Source: Ichthyophis bannanicus (taxonomy: Eukaryota; Chordata; Amphibia; Gymnophiona; Ichthyophiidae). Taken from it: 64,000 bases of DNA. The notes beneath the pieces were generated by a model. It saw only the letters and a list, made by a program, of their open reading frames with translations. It was not told where the DNA came from and made no database searches. How positions within the stretch are numbered: the stretch's first letter is position 1; every line of letters begins with the position of its first letter. The translations under genes and the position numbers were made by a program. This document shows positions 41,780-52,354 of this stretch, one piece after another. The DNA lies in NCBI GenBank assembly GCA_033557465.1, contig CM066033.1, positions 1,244,665,523 to 1,244,729,522 of the forward strand, given 5' to 3'.

Positions 41780-42290
41780 TCAAACAACTGAACAGGGAGA
41801 CCGAAAGATTAGTAGATGCCCTGCAGCAGACCAATGTGTGCCCTGCCCAAAGAACCGCCTCCAGGTTCGATACCATAGACAAGGAACTGAAGATCATTCC
41901 AGGCCCATGAAGCAGACTGAGTACAAAATGCGCAGAGTTGTCTCTGAAACTTGAAGGACGACTCTGTCATGAGGAAACTCAACTCAGGAAGGTATGGTGC
42001 TGAGCCCTCAGGTACTCAAGTCCTGCTCTTTGAATAGTTCAACACAACTCACCAGTAAATCAAGCCTGTCTCATCTCTGGACTTCTTCAGCAACACAGAC
42101 CAGATCAGCCAGACATCAAGGGATGGGAGAACCCAGATTCCCTGCTCGCACAGAAACACCACTAACACCACCATGGAAAAGATACAGCGAGCCATGCCTT
42201 AGCCAAAGAGTAGGGCCAGAGTGGTTGCTCCTCAATGGAGTTTCTCTCTGGTGCCGAAGGTGACAGTTTGAGCCTGTTTGCAAAGCTTTT
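41780..42290. other. No recognisable feature
   Basis: No repeat family or credible coding frame identified between the CR1 3' end and the mariner fragment. Confidence 0.45.
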
Positions 42291-42299
42291 CTCAAGGTT

Positions 42300-44768
42300 T
42301 GACTATTAAGGGGGTGCTCCTGATGGTTGTCAAAACTGTAGGGAGCCTTCCTTGATTTTTTTGGCAGCCTCTATTTCCTTGAGGACTTTGCCTTCCATTC
42401 TCCCAAAGGTGCTGCCCTTGTTTCATCTTTATCAGACTGGACAAGATGTGATATGTTAGCTGGGGCATTATCATGATGAAACAACCATTCCTTATTCCTG
42501 TGCAACTCTGGCCTCTTATGACAAACTGCACCTCTCAAACGAGTTAGAACTTGGGCGTAATGCTCCTTATTGATGGTTTGGTCTTTTGGAGCATACTCAT
42601 AATGAACAATACCATGGTAATCAAAGAAAACTGAGCATGACCTTTACATTGCTCCTCACCTGACAGGCTTTCTTGGGTCTGTAAATTTAGAGTCTTCCAT
42701 TATGAGGACTGAGCCTTAGTTTCCAGGTCATAACCATAAGCCCATGATTCATCACTAATAACTATGTCCCACTAGACACACCAATATGGTTTTAGACCAT
42801 ACCATAGCGTGGAGACTCTAACTGGTCTCTTTGACAATCTACTTAAGACATGGATAACCCTAAATGAGCAGTTGTTTTAATATTTTTAGATATAGCTGTG
42901 GCCTTTGATTGTTAGTCACCCAGTACTGACTGAACGGCTAAAACAAATCTGATTATATGGTACCACCTTGTATTAGTTTCAGTCGTACCTCTCCGATCGT
43001 TCACAGCAAGCTAAAATAGGGCAACAAACATCAAAACCATTCTCAGAAAAACAAGGGATATCACAGGACTCTGCCCTCTCCACTCTGTTATTTAATATAT
43101 ATATATGCAACATTATTCAAGGTTTCAATGTCAGTTACTCCATCTACTCTGATGTGATGCTATTCCTCTCCTTTGATATAGCACAACTTAATTTTACCCC
43201 CATCATCTCATGCTTTTCCAGAGTTTGAGTTGCTAAATGACTATAACCTTAAAATTAATTATAGGAAAACTGATGTCTTAGTTATAACAAGAAACCAGCA
43301 TTTTTCCCCACCGACAACATTCATGGTAGAAGATCTATCCCTAGTGATAAAGAATGAGGGAAAATACCTTGACGTCACCCTCGATAGGTCACTAAACTCA
43401 TCAAAACATCTTAAAACAATTGTTCTAATTTATAACAAGTTAAGGTTCATTAAACACTTGAGGCCTCTATTGCTCCAACATCAGATCTGTGCTCCAGGCT
43501 ATGGTATTTCCACACATTGACTTCTGTAACAGCATCCTCCAAGGTCTTCCGAAGCAAGCTCTCAACCACCTTGTGATAGCTCAATCTGATGCTGCTAGGA
43601 TTGTTGTCAAGGCCAACCCAACAGATCATATCACACCTATTCTATACAACCTACACTGGCTCCCAATCCATAGCAGGATCAAATATAAAATAATTATGAC
43701 CACATTTAAACTAAAGGACTTGTCACTATCGTACCTAACTAACCTCATAAAGAACTCCTCTAATGACAGAATTAGAAGGGAATGCAACCAAAAAATGCTG
43801 TTAGTATTATCCACATAGAGAAAATTCCCCAAGAAAACCACTAATGGTGCATTTAGCTTTACTGCATCAATGATATAGCATGCCCTCCCAGATAAATTAA
43901 GAGCCACATCAGACCTATTTACCTTCAGGAAATTAAGACTCACCTATTCATAGAACATTTTGGCACTGATTGCCCAACGCAAGACCTTTTCCCCATATAA
44001 CACTGACCTCAATCCTGATATGTTTGCTTATCTCCCCCCCACCCCTTATCTCTCTAACAGCTATGTTAATATACCTAACTTTAAGCCTGCGGCTGTATGC
44101 CAACAGATGCTCCACTGAATGGTGGGTTTTCTCACCACTGTAAAGAATTTTCCCTGTATGTATTGTTCACAATAGTAAATAAGGAAATTGTCATATAGCA
44201 ATATAACCTTATTATTCTATGTTAAAACTTGTTAAAAGCTTGTTAAAAATCTGTTAATATGTATTGTTTATTTTAGTTACCTGTAAACCATTTTGATTTT
44301 ACTGAAAGGCTGTATATAAACCCCCTAAATAATCTTTTTGATGAAATCCTGAGTCATTTTGAATGCATTCCAGCAACTCCGTGACTGCAGTCAATCTTCT
44401 TTTTGGTTGGGGGACAAGAGGTTCGGCACGAATTTTGCAGGCATATCAACAGTGAGAATGAACTGTACCGACATGAAACTAATGTCCATGTCCTCAGCAA
44501 GCTCCCTGATAGTCAGTTGATGATTTGAGCGTATTGTGGCACACACTGCTTCAACTTTGTCTTCATTCCTGCTCATGGATGGCCTTCCAGAACATTCATC
44601 ATTGTCATCACTTTGGTGGCCCTCTTGGAAACATTTGTACCGGTCATAAACTCGAGCATGACTCGTGTATTCCTCGCCATACACTTGCTGTAACTTATCA
44701 TAAGTCTCTGCACGAATCTCCAAATTTATGGCAGAATTTAATGCAAATTTGCTGTTCAGTTTTTGCAC
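42300..44768 (-). pseudogene. Mariner-like transposase
   Basis: On the minus strand the N-terminal half (44768-44340) reads NLEIRAETYDKLQQVYGEEY, SHARVYDRYKCFQEG, CSGRPSMSRNEDKVEAVCAT, LTIRELAEDMDISFMSVQFI and AKFVPNLLSPNQKED, then LERR-like sequence. It is the paired HTH region with the GRPS hook of mariner transposases. After the LINE it resumes at 42770 with ISDESWAYGYDLETKAQSS (catalytic Asp in DES), an FFDYHGIVHYEY-like stretch and a damaged HHDNAPA-like block. Stops, frameshifts and the insertion make it dead. Confidence 0.78.
42778..44332 (+). pseudogene. L2-clade LINE fragment inside the mariner
   Basis: Readable pieces are HQYGFRPYHSVETLTGLFDN, an RQGVPQGS-like block (KQGISQDSALSTLLFNIYI), YNLKINYRKTDVLVITRNQ, VMVFPHIDFCNSILQGLPKQ, HITPILYNLHWLPIHSRIKY and a C-terminal block, ending in ctgtatataaaccccctaa at about 44325. 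It is older than the intact L2 at 46651, with many stops. Confidence 0.82.
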
Positions 44769-44968
44769 TCATTGTAAATTTGACAAACTACTTTTACATG
44801 ATACCAAACATCACGTGATTAGAAAAAATAACAGGTGTGCTGCAGCCACACTACACTCTGCACATGCAGAACACATAACTAGGTCACTGCATGCTTAATA
44901 GCATCGTGTTGCGACATATTGTTATATAGCTACACAAGTCTTGATACTTTTTGATGACACCTCATACT

Positions 44969-45904
44969 TGTCTGGACTAGTTTAGCAAGATTCAAGGAAA
45001 GAAAACTATCCAGTAACATTTCTCTCTCTTTTGAAAGAAATTTCTAGGCCCCATGGCAATCTGGTGCCTGGATTTGTGCCTTGTGTTATGGCATTTCCCA
45101 CTCAATGGAATACCATATATTTATGCATTACATGCTAACATGCAGTGAGAACATAAAGCAGGGAGATCAGCTACAAATGTAATATAACCATTAATTAATG
45201 CCAAATTTATTTTGTAGCCTCATTGATTTTTCAACACGAGTACTATTCTCACAGTTGCTAAATTATTTTCCAGCCAAAACAGCGTAGACCAGAGGCTATC
45301 AAAGACTCTTTAAAAACATATGAGAGGCGGCACAAACTTGGAAGTTTAAAGTTTTTGAAGGGAAATGCAATTGGGCTGAACATGCTCGGAACAAGCAAGA
45401 AACTTGGGTACAGTATTTCACTTTAAATAATCACAAAACAATTCTTTGTGTGATTTTGTTTTGCTAGCATTGCACATCTGTTTCTTCTATGTGAAATAGG
45501 GCATATGAAAATTAATATTGACTTTATGTTCAGGGTATAACTTAAGCTTGTTGGTAATGGCAAGCTTTAGATTTTCTAGTCAACCAAAGATTACATGACA
45601 TTTTTCATTGAAGATCATTTTCAACCCTGCTATAAATTTTCATCTATTGAAATATTCCTTTATAAGGCTCCTATGTTCTAATGTTCTGAAGTAGATTGAA
45701 ATATTTATTGCTTCCATTGAAGATTCATGTTGTGATGCCAGGTCCTTCTACACTGACTTGAAAGTAGAGTATTTTTTGGTATGTCTCTTGGTGCTGTCCA
45801 TGCTTCATGCTTGCTGCCTTTTATATTTGACTGTTAGAAGTGATGAGGAATAGAACAGAGCTACTGGTGTGATTGTTTTTGATGTATGTATTTTTTAAAT
45901 TAAC
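44969..45904. other. Non-repeat stretch around the candidate exon
   Basis: AT-rich, single-copy-looking sequence with no recognised transposon. The only coding-like signal is at 45274-45407. Confidence 0.5.
45274..45407 (+). other. Candidate host exon (unidentified protein)
   Basis: A pyrimidine-rich stretch ending in ttattttccag precedes an open 134-bp segment followed by ggtacagta. The open frame begins PKQRRPEAIKDSLKTYERRH and goes on KLGSLKFLKGNAIGLNML and GTSKKLG, a plausible globular or coiled composition without repeat-family similarity. Acceptor-like AG and donor-like GT frame it. I do not recognise the protein. It lies in 44969-45904, where no transposon is evident. It could also be a chance frame of 45 codons. 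Confidence 0.35.
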
Positions 45905-46227
45905 TTTTATATAATCAACATACATTCCAACCAATCAATTACAGCTTATTGCTATCTTTATCAAACAATTTTCCCCATGGACACAAAATACCCTGCTCCC
46001 CCCCCAACACCCCTTTACCCACCCCTTCCTACATGAGGGCAGCTTATTTGAAACTGCCTCCAGAGTTGTCTGTATTTTACTCACCTGGAGGCTTTGTGAA
46101 GCAAATGAATGCTGCTCTGCAACTGCAAGAGTATGGATGATTGTTACCCAGTTAGTATAGGTTGGGATCTCTTCATCCACCCAGTATTGTAGCACCAGTT
46201 TCTTAACACACACACACACACCTGACA

Positions 46228-46610
46228 CCTGTTATATTTGCCCGACTCTTACAGTTGCCTGTATTGCATTCTCATACCCTCACACCTGTCTCTCTCCATT
46301 GGTCTTACTCTTACAGTTGTCTGTATAGCATTCACACACGCACACACACGTCATCTGTTATATTTTGCTCTAGTCATTACTAGCCTTGCTATAGTCTTTA
46401 CTAGCCTTGCCATAGTCATTACTAGTCATTACTAGCCTATATTTCGCTATAGTCATTACTAGCCTTGTAACATACACCTTAATCAGTGATATCTTTGTTA
46501 CCACCTAATAGCCTGTATACTGTACTGTGAAATTACCTGTATACTGTATTGTGTATTCTTACCACTGTATTGTGTATTCTTACCACTGTATTGTGTATTC
46601 TTACCACCCA
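46228..46610 (+). promoter_or_regulatory. Repeated 5' UTR of the intact L2
   Basis: Several repeat sets lie upstream of the ORF: the pair cttacagttgcctgtatagc-like at about 46249 and 46311, four to five copies of catagtcattactagccttg-like units (46370-46470), and three 22-bp copies of actgtattgtgtattcttacc (46543-46605). Tandem 5' UTR units act as promoters in some LINEs (mouse L1); here that is inference. Confidence 0.55.
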
Positions 46611-46650
46611 AAACTCAATTACCCCCTCATACTATATCCCAGAAACCAAA

Positions 46651-49600
46651 ATGTCCCTCCACTTCATTACTCTCCTCAGTTTCTATCTTCTCACAAATTG
46701 GCTCGGAGCCACCATTGCATACTCCCCCACCTACAGTCTTATCCCCATCCTCAAAAACCACGGAAAGCAATGGACAGGCAACCCTTTTCAGTATCCGACT
46801 AGGGAAGCGCATATCCGACACTCCCACCTCATCCACATTGCAATACAGCAATCCAGCAACCTGAAGCAACACAAACCATCGCCCTCAAAAAACCTAAAAT
46901 GTGCTCTTATAAATGCTCGATCAATTCGAAAAAAATGGCCTGTAATCCTAGACATAGTTACCCTCTATGATCTTGATGCTCTCATGATCACCGAAACCTG
47001 GTTATCTAAAGAAGACAATGTCCTTATCAACCAACTCATTCCACCAAACTTCACTATACACACAACCCACAGAGAAAACAAGAAAGGAGGAGGAGCACTC
47101 ATACTCACCAAGTCTGAACTCCTCTTCAACATGACTAACTCCCATAGCACAAACAATCTGGACATAATCACCATAGCCAATAAACAATGCTCCATGAACC
47201 TGGTCTACAGAGCCCCCTCGAGCTCCCCAGACGATCTGCCCACTATATTGGATCTGGCCGCTGACACCAGCAACCCCAACACTCCCAACTGGATTATGGG
47301 AGACCTGAACCTCCCATCACTACAACAAAACCAATCCTCCTCACTCCTCAATGCCATCGAAAATCTTGGTTATAAACAAATGATCACTGAACCCACTCAT
47401 TCCAAAGGAAACATTCTTGACATGGTATTTGCCCCACACCATGTCGCCGAGCAAAACAGCAACATTGTAACATCGGTCACCGATGTCCCATGGTCTGACC
47501 ATAAACTCATAAACCTACGAATCCCTCTGAACAACAGTCATAATTTGAACACCAGCAAACGCGCCAATACATCCAGAGTAACACGGGGCTTTCGACCTTT
47601 CAACAGAGAACTTATTCTATCAAGTACCCAACCAATCCTCAACAACACATCACTCAACCTCGACGAGTCAATCGCTGCCTGGAACGACAGCCTCAACGCT
47701 GTTGCTCAACTACCAAACAAAAAGACCTTATCAGGGAAAAGAACCTCTGCACCATGGTTTTCCCCTGAACTACGGGCCTCTCTTATGCACCTACGAAGGC
47801 TAGAAAAACGCTGGCGCCGCTCACTAGCTACCGACGACCACGAAGCCTACATTCTTCACCTCTCAACTCACCGCGAGGCAATCGCAGCCAGAAAGAAGCA
47901 ATACCACTCAGATATGCTCAAGAGATCATTGAACAAACCTCGTGACCTTTTCAACCTGGTTAAGTCACTATCAAAGGAACCATCTTCTGAACAAAATAAT
48001 GATATCCACCCGCAAGAATTCGCTGATTACTTGCAATCAAAACTCCTACAGACAGATGAACTCTCAAAAAACAATATACAAGAAACGACCTGCCCAACAT
48101 CCCTATCCGCACTTCACACGCCTTCTTCTAAACACATTGAAGACACCATCTCCTCACTCAACACGACCACTGCGCAAACCGATCCCTGCCCAGCCTTTTG
48201 GATAAAGGATCTGCGGTGTGACTTTAGCACCTTCATTGCAAGAATCATGAACCTCTCTTTCACTACTGGCGCCTTCCCATCTGCATTAAAACTCACATCC
48301 ATCAGGCCACTACTAAAAAACGCTAAACTGGATCCAAAACGGCCAGACTCCTACAGGCCAATAGCCAGTATCCCCCTCTTAGCAAAGATCTTTGAGAAAG
48401 AGGCACAGCACCAAATCCAAGACCACATCGACTCCGCAGCCCCTCTAGACTATTCTCAACACGGTTTCAGAGAATTCCACGGCGTTGAGACACTGCTTAC
48501 CACCCTCTTCAATGATATTCTCAATACCATAGACAACATCCGACAAGGCGTCGTGCTAATCTTCTTGGATATAGCAGCAGCGTTTGACTCAGTAAATCAC
48601 GAGATTCTCCTCGGTCGACTGGAAGGAAAAGGCATCTGCAACTCAGCACTTGAATGGTGTAAATCATACCTCGACACCAGAATGCAATACGTCAAATCCG
48701 CAACAGGAGAATCAAAACTCTTCCATCAAAGACAAGGTGTTCCGCAGGGGTCCTCACTCTCATCCCTCTTGTTCAACGTCTATATGCAGCCTATCTGCGA
48801 TATCATCAGGTCCTTCAATGTGAAATGTATGATATACGCTGACGATATCCTACTCTACATGCCATTTTCCACAATGCAAATGGATCTACTGCCTATAACA
48901 AACTGCTTCGATGCAGTCTCACAATGGCTCCTGTCACAGAACCTCCGCATTCAGCATAAGAAAACTGAGGTTCTCTTTATCACAAGAGACCCCAACTTCA
49001 CCCCACCACCACATATAAGTGTCAAGGGAGCTGACCTAGGCACCAAGGATACAATAAAATACCTCGGAGTCACACTAGACCATAGGCTCGACATGAAATC
49101 ACACATAAACAATATCGTAAAATCTGTATACTTCAAAATACGCACCCTTAGACACCTGCGTCCCCTACTAGACCACGAAGACTTCAGAACCATCTACCAA
49201 GCACTGATACTGCCGCACTTCGACTTCGCCAATTCCATTCTACAAGGACTCCCACAATCCACCATAAGCTCCTTGCAACTCGCAATGAACACCGCTGCCA
49301 GGGTTCTTCTAGGAGCGGCCAGAAGTGAACACATCACACCTATCCTCAAAGAGCTCCATTGGCTCCCTATACACGGAAGACTTACATTCAAAACCCTCAT
49401 CCTCACATTTAAGGCCTTAAATGGTTTATCGTCCACATCACTTACCAAACTCATCCAATCCGTCCCATCAAATAGAAATAGGAGACATGCAGCATTAAAC
49501 TCACTAACAACCCCAAAGGCTATAACAACGTGCAGCCTATCAACATCAAACAGAGCTTTCATGTTTAGCGCACCAAAATACTGGAATGCTCTCCCACCTG

Positions 49601-49680
49601 ATCTCCGCGCCATAACCGACCTAACCCAGTTCAGAAAGGCCCTTAAACTGCACCTTTTCATCAAATACTACCCTACATGA
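46651..49680 (+). CDS. L2-clade LINE ORF2: endonuclease and reverse transcriptase, intact
   Basis: The first ATG of the frame, at 46651, gives 1009 residues without a stop. The N-terminal domain is an APE-like endonuclease: INARSIRKKWPVILDIV, MITETWLSKED (catalytic Glu near residue 114), WIMGDLNLPS (about 217) and WSDHKLINLRI (catalytic His near 284). The linker has APWFSPELRASLMHLRRLEKR. The reverse transcriptase has DSYRPIASIPLLAKIFEKE, motif A IFLDIAAAFDSVNH (about 640), motif B RQGVPQGSSLSSLLFN and motif C MIYADDILLY (about 728). The C-terminus has LGVTLDHRLDMKSHI, HITPILKELHWLPIHG and YWNALPPDLRAITDL. It would nick target DNA and copy LINE RNA at the nick. All catalytic motifs look intact. 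Start choice: the frame is open further upstream but without an ATG. Confidence 0.93.
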   Translation: MSLHFITLLSFYLLTNWLGATIAYSPTYSLIPILKNHGKQWTGNPFQYPTREAHIRHSHLIHIAIQQSSNLKQHKPSPSKNLKCALINARSIRKKWPVILDIVTLYDLDALMITETWLSKEDNVLINQLIPPNFTIHTTHRENKKGGGALILTKSELLFNMTNSHSTNNLDIITIANKQCSMNLVYRAPSSSPDDLPTILDLAADTSNPNTPNWIMGDLNLPSLQQNQSSSLLNAIENLGYKQMITEPTHSKGNILDMVFAPHHVAEQNSNIVTSVTDVPWSDHKLINLRIPLNNSHNLNTSKRANTSRVTRGFRPFNRELILSSTQPILNNTSLNLDESIAAWNDSLNAVAQLPNKKTLSGKRTSAPWFSPELRASLMHLRRLEKRWRRSLATDDHEAYILHLSTHREAIAARKKQYHSDMLKRSLNKPRDLFNLVKSLSKEPSSEQNNDIHPQEFADYLQSKLLQTDELSKNNIQETTCPTSLSALHTPSSKHIEDTISSLNTTTAQTDPCPAFWIKDLRCDFSTFIARIMNLSFTTGAFPSALKLTSIRPLLKNAKLDPKRPDSYRPIASIPLLAKIFEKEAQHQIQDHIDSAAPLDYSQHGFREFHGVETLLTTLFNDILNTIDNIRQGVVLIFLDIAAAFDSVNHEILLGRLEGKGICNSALEWCKSYLDTRMQYVKSATGESKLFHQRQGVPQGSSLSSLLFNVYMQPICDIIRSFNVKCMIYADDILLYMPFSTMQMDLLPITNCFDAVSQWLLSQNLRIQHKKTEVLFITRDPNFTPPPHISVKGADLGTKDTIKYLGVTLDHRLDMKSHINNIVKSVYFKIRTLRHLRPLLDHEDFRTIYQALILPHFDFANSILQGLPQSTISSLQLAMNTAARVLLGAARSEHITPILKELHWLPIHGRLTFKTLILTFKALNGLSSTSLTKLIQSVPSNRNRRHAALNSLTTPKAITTCSLSTSNRAFMFSAPKYWNALPPDLRAITDLTQFRKALKLHLFIKYYPT

Positions 49681-50639
49681 ACCGTAACATAACAGCCTCA
49701 CCCTAGTATAATCCACAATATCCCTCTTGTTCCAAGCATCACTGCTAATTTTATGTAAATAGTTCGAGCATGCTATCTAGCTAATAGATTATATACTCCA
49801 TGTAAATAGTTCTCCCATGTTATCCAAGTTGATACTCCTGTTATATGTAATACCAAACAGCCTGTTGTTCTGGTTCCTTTCTGTTATTTGTAAACCGCGC
49901 TGATGTCAAAGAGTGCGGTATATAAGAAGTTGAAATAAATAAATAAATAAATAAATAAAATAACTACCCCTATGCCTATCATTAAATTTTCCTTCCACTT
50001 GTATTTTTTGCTCCCATAATGACCTCTACTCCCCCAAGAGCAGTATTATATATGACCTCTCTACCTACTTCTTTACCACCCTAGTCAGGCATCCCAACAC
50101 CAAATTCCATAAATCGGTCAGCTTGGGGCATTCGACAAATGCGTGTCTTAAGGTCTGTGGTTGTAGCTTACATTTATCACAGGTGACCTGTGCCCACATA
50201 CCCTGTCGCATGCCCCATTCCTTTGTGAGGTATCTCCTATGGAGGAGTTGAAATTGCATTTCCTGATACTTTGCCATGGGCATAATCCTAGGGTTTTGCT
50301 GGAAACATTTTTCCAGATGTTCCCCCAACTCCTCCGTCCATTGTCGGGCAAGGCCTTATAGATATGTAGGCAGAGTATCTTGCAAGATACGGTACCAATT
50401 CCCTAGATGGTTCCACCCAGTCTCGGGTTTTGAAAATCCTCACCTCCATTTCTCATTTTAGTATCTTGTGGGTCTTTAGCTCTCACTGACTGCCAGTAGT
50501 GTCTCACTTGCAGGTAGGAGAAATAGTGGTGATTAGGCAGCTTCAGTTTTCTGCTGAACTATCTCAGATTGTAGGTAGACCACCTTTTCCCCATACCAAG
50601 TGGTATCCAATGTCCCACTCTACTTGCTAACCCCTATTG

Positions 50640-50830
50640 GCTAAATTTGGTGCACCTGTGATATTTTTGTACCTGAGGCAATGAAGGGTTAAATGTCTTG
50701 CCCAAGATCACAAGGAGCACCTGTGGGACTAGAAATCCCAGTCCTTCTGGCCTAAGGTTGCTGTCCTCTAACGGGATTCGAAACCCTGGCCCTCCAGCCT
50801 GAAGTAACTTGCCCCAACCACTAGGCCACT
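50640..50830 (-). mobile_element. tRNA-derived SINE (CORE/MIR-like), minus strand
   Basis: On the minus strand tggcctagtggttgg fits a polymerase III A box and gggtttcgaatccc a B box, followed by gatcttgggcaagacattta and cccttcattgcctcaggtac, the conserved core known from MIR-type SINEs. It lies inside the L1-like remnant, replacing part of its middle. Confidence 0.8.
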
Positions 50831-51400
50831 CGATTTGCACTTGATTTGCAGTGCAAACTTGCTTTGCATTGCAGTATGGTCAGACACTACCTGTGAGTGG
50901 ATATCTGCATTTTGGACCATTCAGACATCAGAATATAGTCAGTACGTCTATGCACCTGGTGTGGCCCCGAGTAATGTGTATATTCTAATTCCAGGGGGTT
51001 CAACGTTCTCAGCTATCAATTAGCTCTAAATCCTTACACAGTAAGTTGATACCCCGGTCCTGCCCCCCCCACCCCCCCGCCATTCGGGGCAGCCGGCAAT
51101 CCAATATACTATCAGCCACTAAGTTAAAGTACCCTCCTAAAATGATTTGATATTCAGTTTGAGCAGCCAAATGTGCTTAGCAGTTCCAGGAAGAAGCTAT
51201 AATTCATTGTCTAGAATTATATTGGGTTGAAATGACTTCTTGTACCCATCTACGTTTCAATTTGAGGTATTCGTTAGCAGACAAATGTGTCTCTTGTACC
51301 AAGGCCACCTCTGTTCTCAGCGAATGCAGGTAAGTCAGAACTCTCTAGTTTAATGGGTGAGTGCAATCCTCCCACATTTAAGTGTAACTATTTGATGTTC

Positions 51401-51790
51401 ACCCTATCCCCATTGGTACCTTGATGTTCCTTGTCGATGCCTTTATCCACCTTCCCCAGGGGCTTCCCAGCTGAGTTCCCAGGTCTAACGCCAGATTTAG
51501 ATGGCTCCCCTTCTCCTACTTTGGTCTCCATCCCTTTGGGTCCCCCTCAGGATATCCCTCGCTCCCTTCCCAACTCTCCTCGTTATCATCCTACTCCGCC
51601 CCTCCCTTATTTCTGTGGCATTCATCCTCATTCCTCAACTTGGATACCATCCACTCCCATTCTGGTCTCCCGCGTGCCTCAGACTTGTTTACCCATCTGG
51701 TTCCACAATCTGTTAACTTATTTAAACTTTCCAACTCCAAAGCCATACATAACGCATTTCCCATCCTCATCTCAATCTTCCCCCCTCCCT
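51401..51790. other. No recognisable feature
   Basis: Pyrimidine-rich sequence, possibly the ORF1-ORF2 region of the minus-strand L1-like LINE, but no block can be supported. Confidence 0.4.
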
Positions 51791-52050
51791 TATCTCAATC
51801 TTCTTTATCTTTATCTTTATTTAAAATTTGATAAACCGCTTTCCATCGAAACATAAAGCGGTGTACAATAAAAGGTTGGCAATGTAAAAATAAGGAAAAG
51901 GAACGCCAAAGCAAGATAGGAGAGTAAAAGTATAGAAGCATAGACAGATAAAATGGACAGAACATAACAAAACAAACAAAAGGGCCAATATTTTAAAAGC
52001 ATAAGGTTACTAAAAACATAAAAATCCCCACTGTTCAATGCCCAAAGGGT
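51791..52050 (-). mobile_element. LINE-tail element, minus strand
   Basis: Minus-strand tail caccgctttatgtttcgatgg, gaaagcggtttatcaaat and (GATAAA)n, about 250 bp of non-coding sequence. Same tail type as 26698-26963. Confidence 0.7.
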
Positions 52051-52306
52051 TATCAGTCCTTGTTCACGAGGGATTTTTGTTTTTACTCTCTACAGTGATT
52101 CCAGAGCTTAGAACTCCTGGTCACATTGCTACAGCTCAGTTATGCCATGTTAGTCTCCATTGTTCATTCCAATTCCATTGTCCAGACTTCTAGTATAAGT
52201 CGCGGCTCTCCCCACCAACTCACTTCCTATACAGTGTCCACCACTCCCAAAGTTTTATCAGGGGGAGCTTTCTGAAGCATGCCCATTCTGTATCTAGGTG
52301 CATTTT
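52051..52306. other. No recognisable feature
   Basis: Nothing supported between the LINE tail and the CR1 3' end. Confidence 0.4.
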
Positions 52307-52354
52307 AGAAACATAGAAGCATAGAAATATGATGACAGAAAAAGACCACATGGC

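Larger units (their letters stand above)
42291..44968 (-). mobile_element. Mariner-like transposon remnant, minus strand, split by an L2 LINE
   Basis: The two halves of one transposase gene flank an L2 insertion (42778-44332). The 5' end near 44968 reads, on the minus strand, gaggtgtcatcaaaaagtat. A matching right end was not found near 42291, so the 3' end is probably truncated. Confidence 0.75.
46215..49966 (+). mobile_element. Apparently full-length L2-clade LINE
   Basis: A 5' UTR with short tandem repeats, one long open ORF2 and a 3' UTR ending in gtaaaccgcgctgatgtcaaag, gtgcggtatataagaag and AAATA repeats. It splits the L1-like ORF between its KK-LVLQYW block and the upstream part. The 5' boundary is not sharp because it lies in a (CA)n tract (46208-46220). 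No clear ORF1 precedes ORF2. Confidence 0.87.
45905..51400 (-). pseudogene. L1/Tx1-like LINE ORF2, minus strand, fragmented
   Basis: Minus-strand homology runs from 51400 downward. The endonuclease start is LNVGGLHSPIK, then EVALVQETHLSANEYLKLKR, a damaged LGGYFN block and a DYIL block near 50910. After a SINE at 50650-50828, C-terminal blocks follow (HHYFSYLQVRHYWQSVR, NWYRILQDTLPTYL, KYQEMQFQLLHRRYLT, CDKCKLQPQTLRHAFVECPK, LTDLWNLVLGCL) to about 49975. An L2 LINE interrupts, and the last block KKLVLQYWVDEEIPTYTNWV lies at 46205-46050. The reverse transcriptase core is missing. The order and the CxxC-like ...HxxxxC block suit L1-type ORF2. Confidence 0.78.

Noticed and set aside
46549..46650. 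Upstream extension of the L2 ORF
   Set aside because: It translates the 22-bp repeats (CILTTVL three times) and has no ATG; the start at 46651 is preferred.
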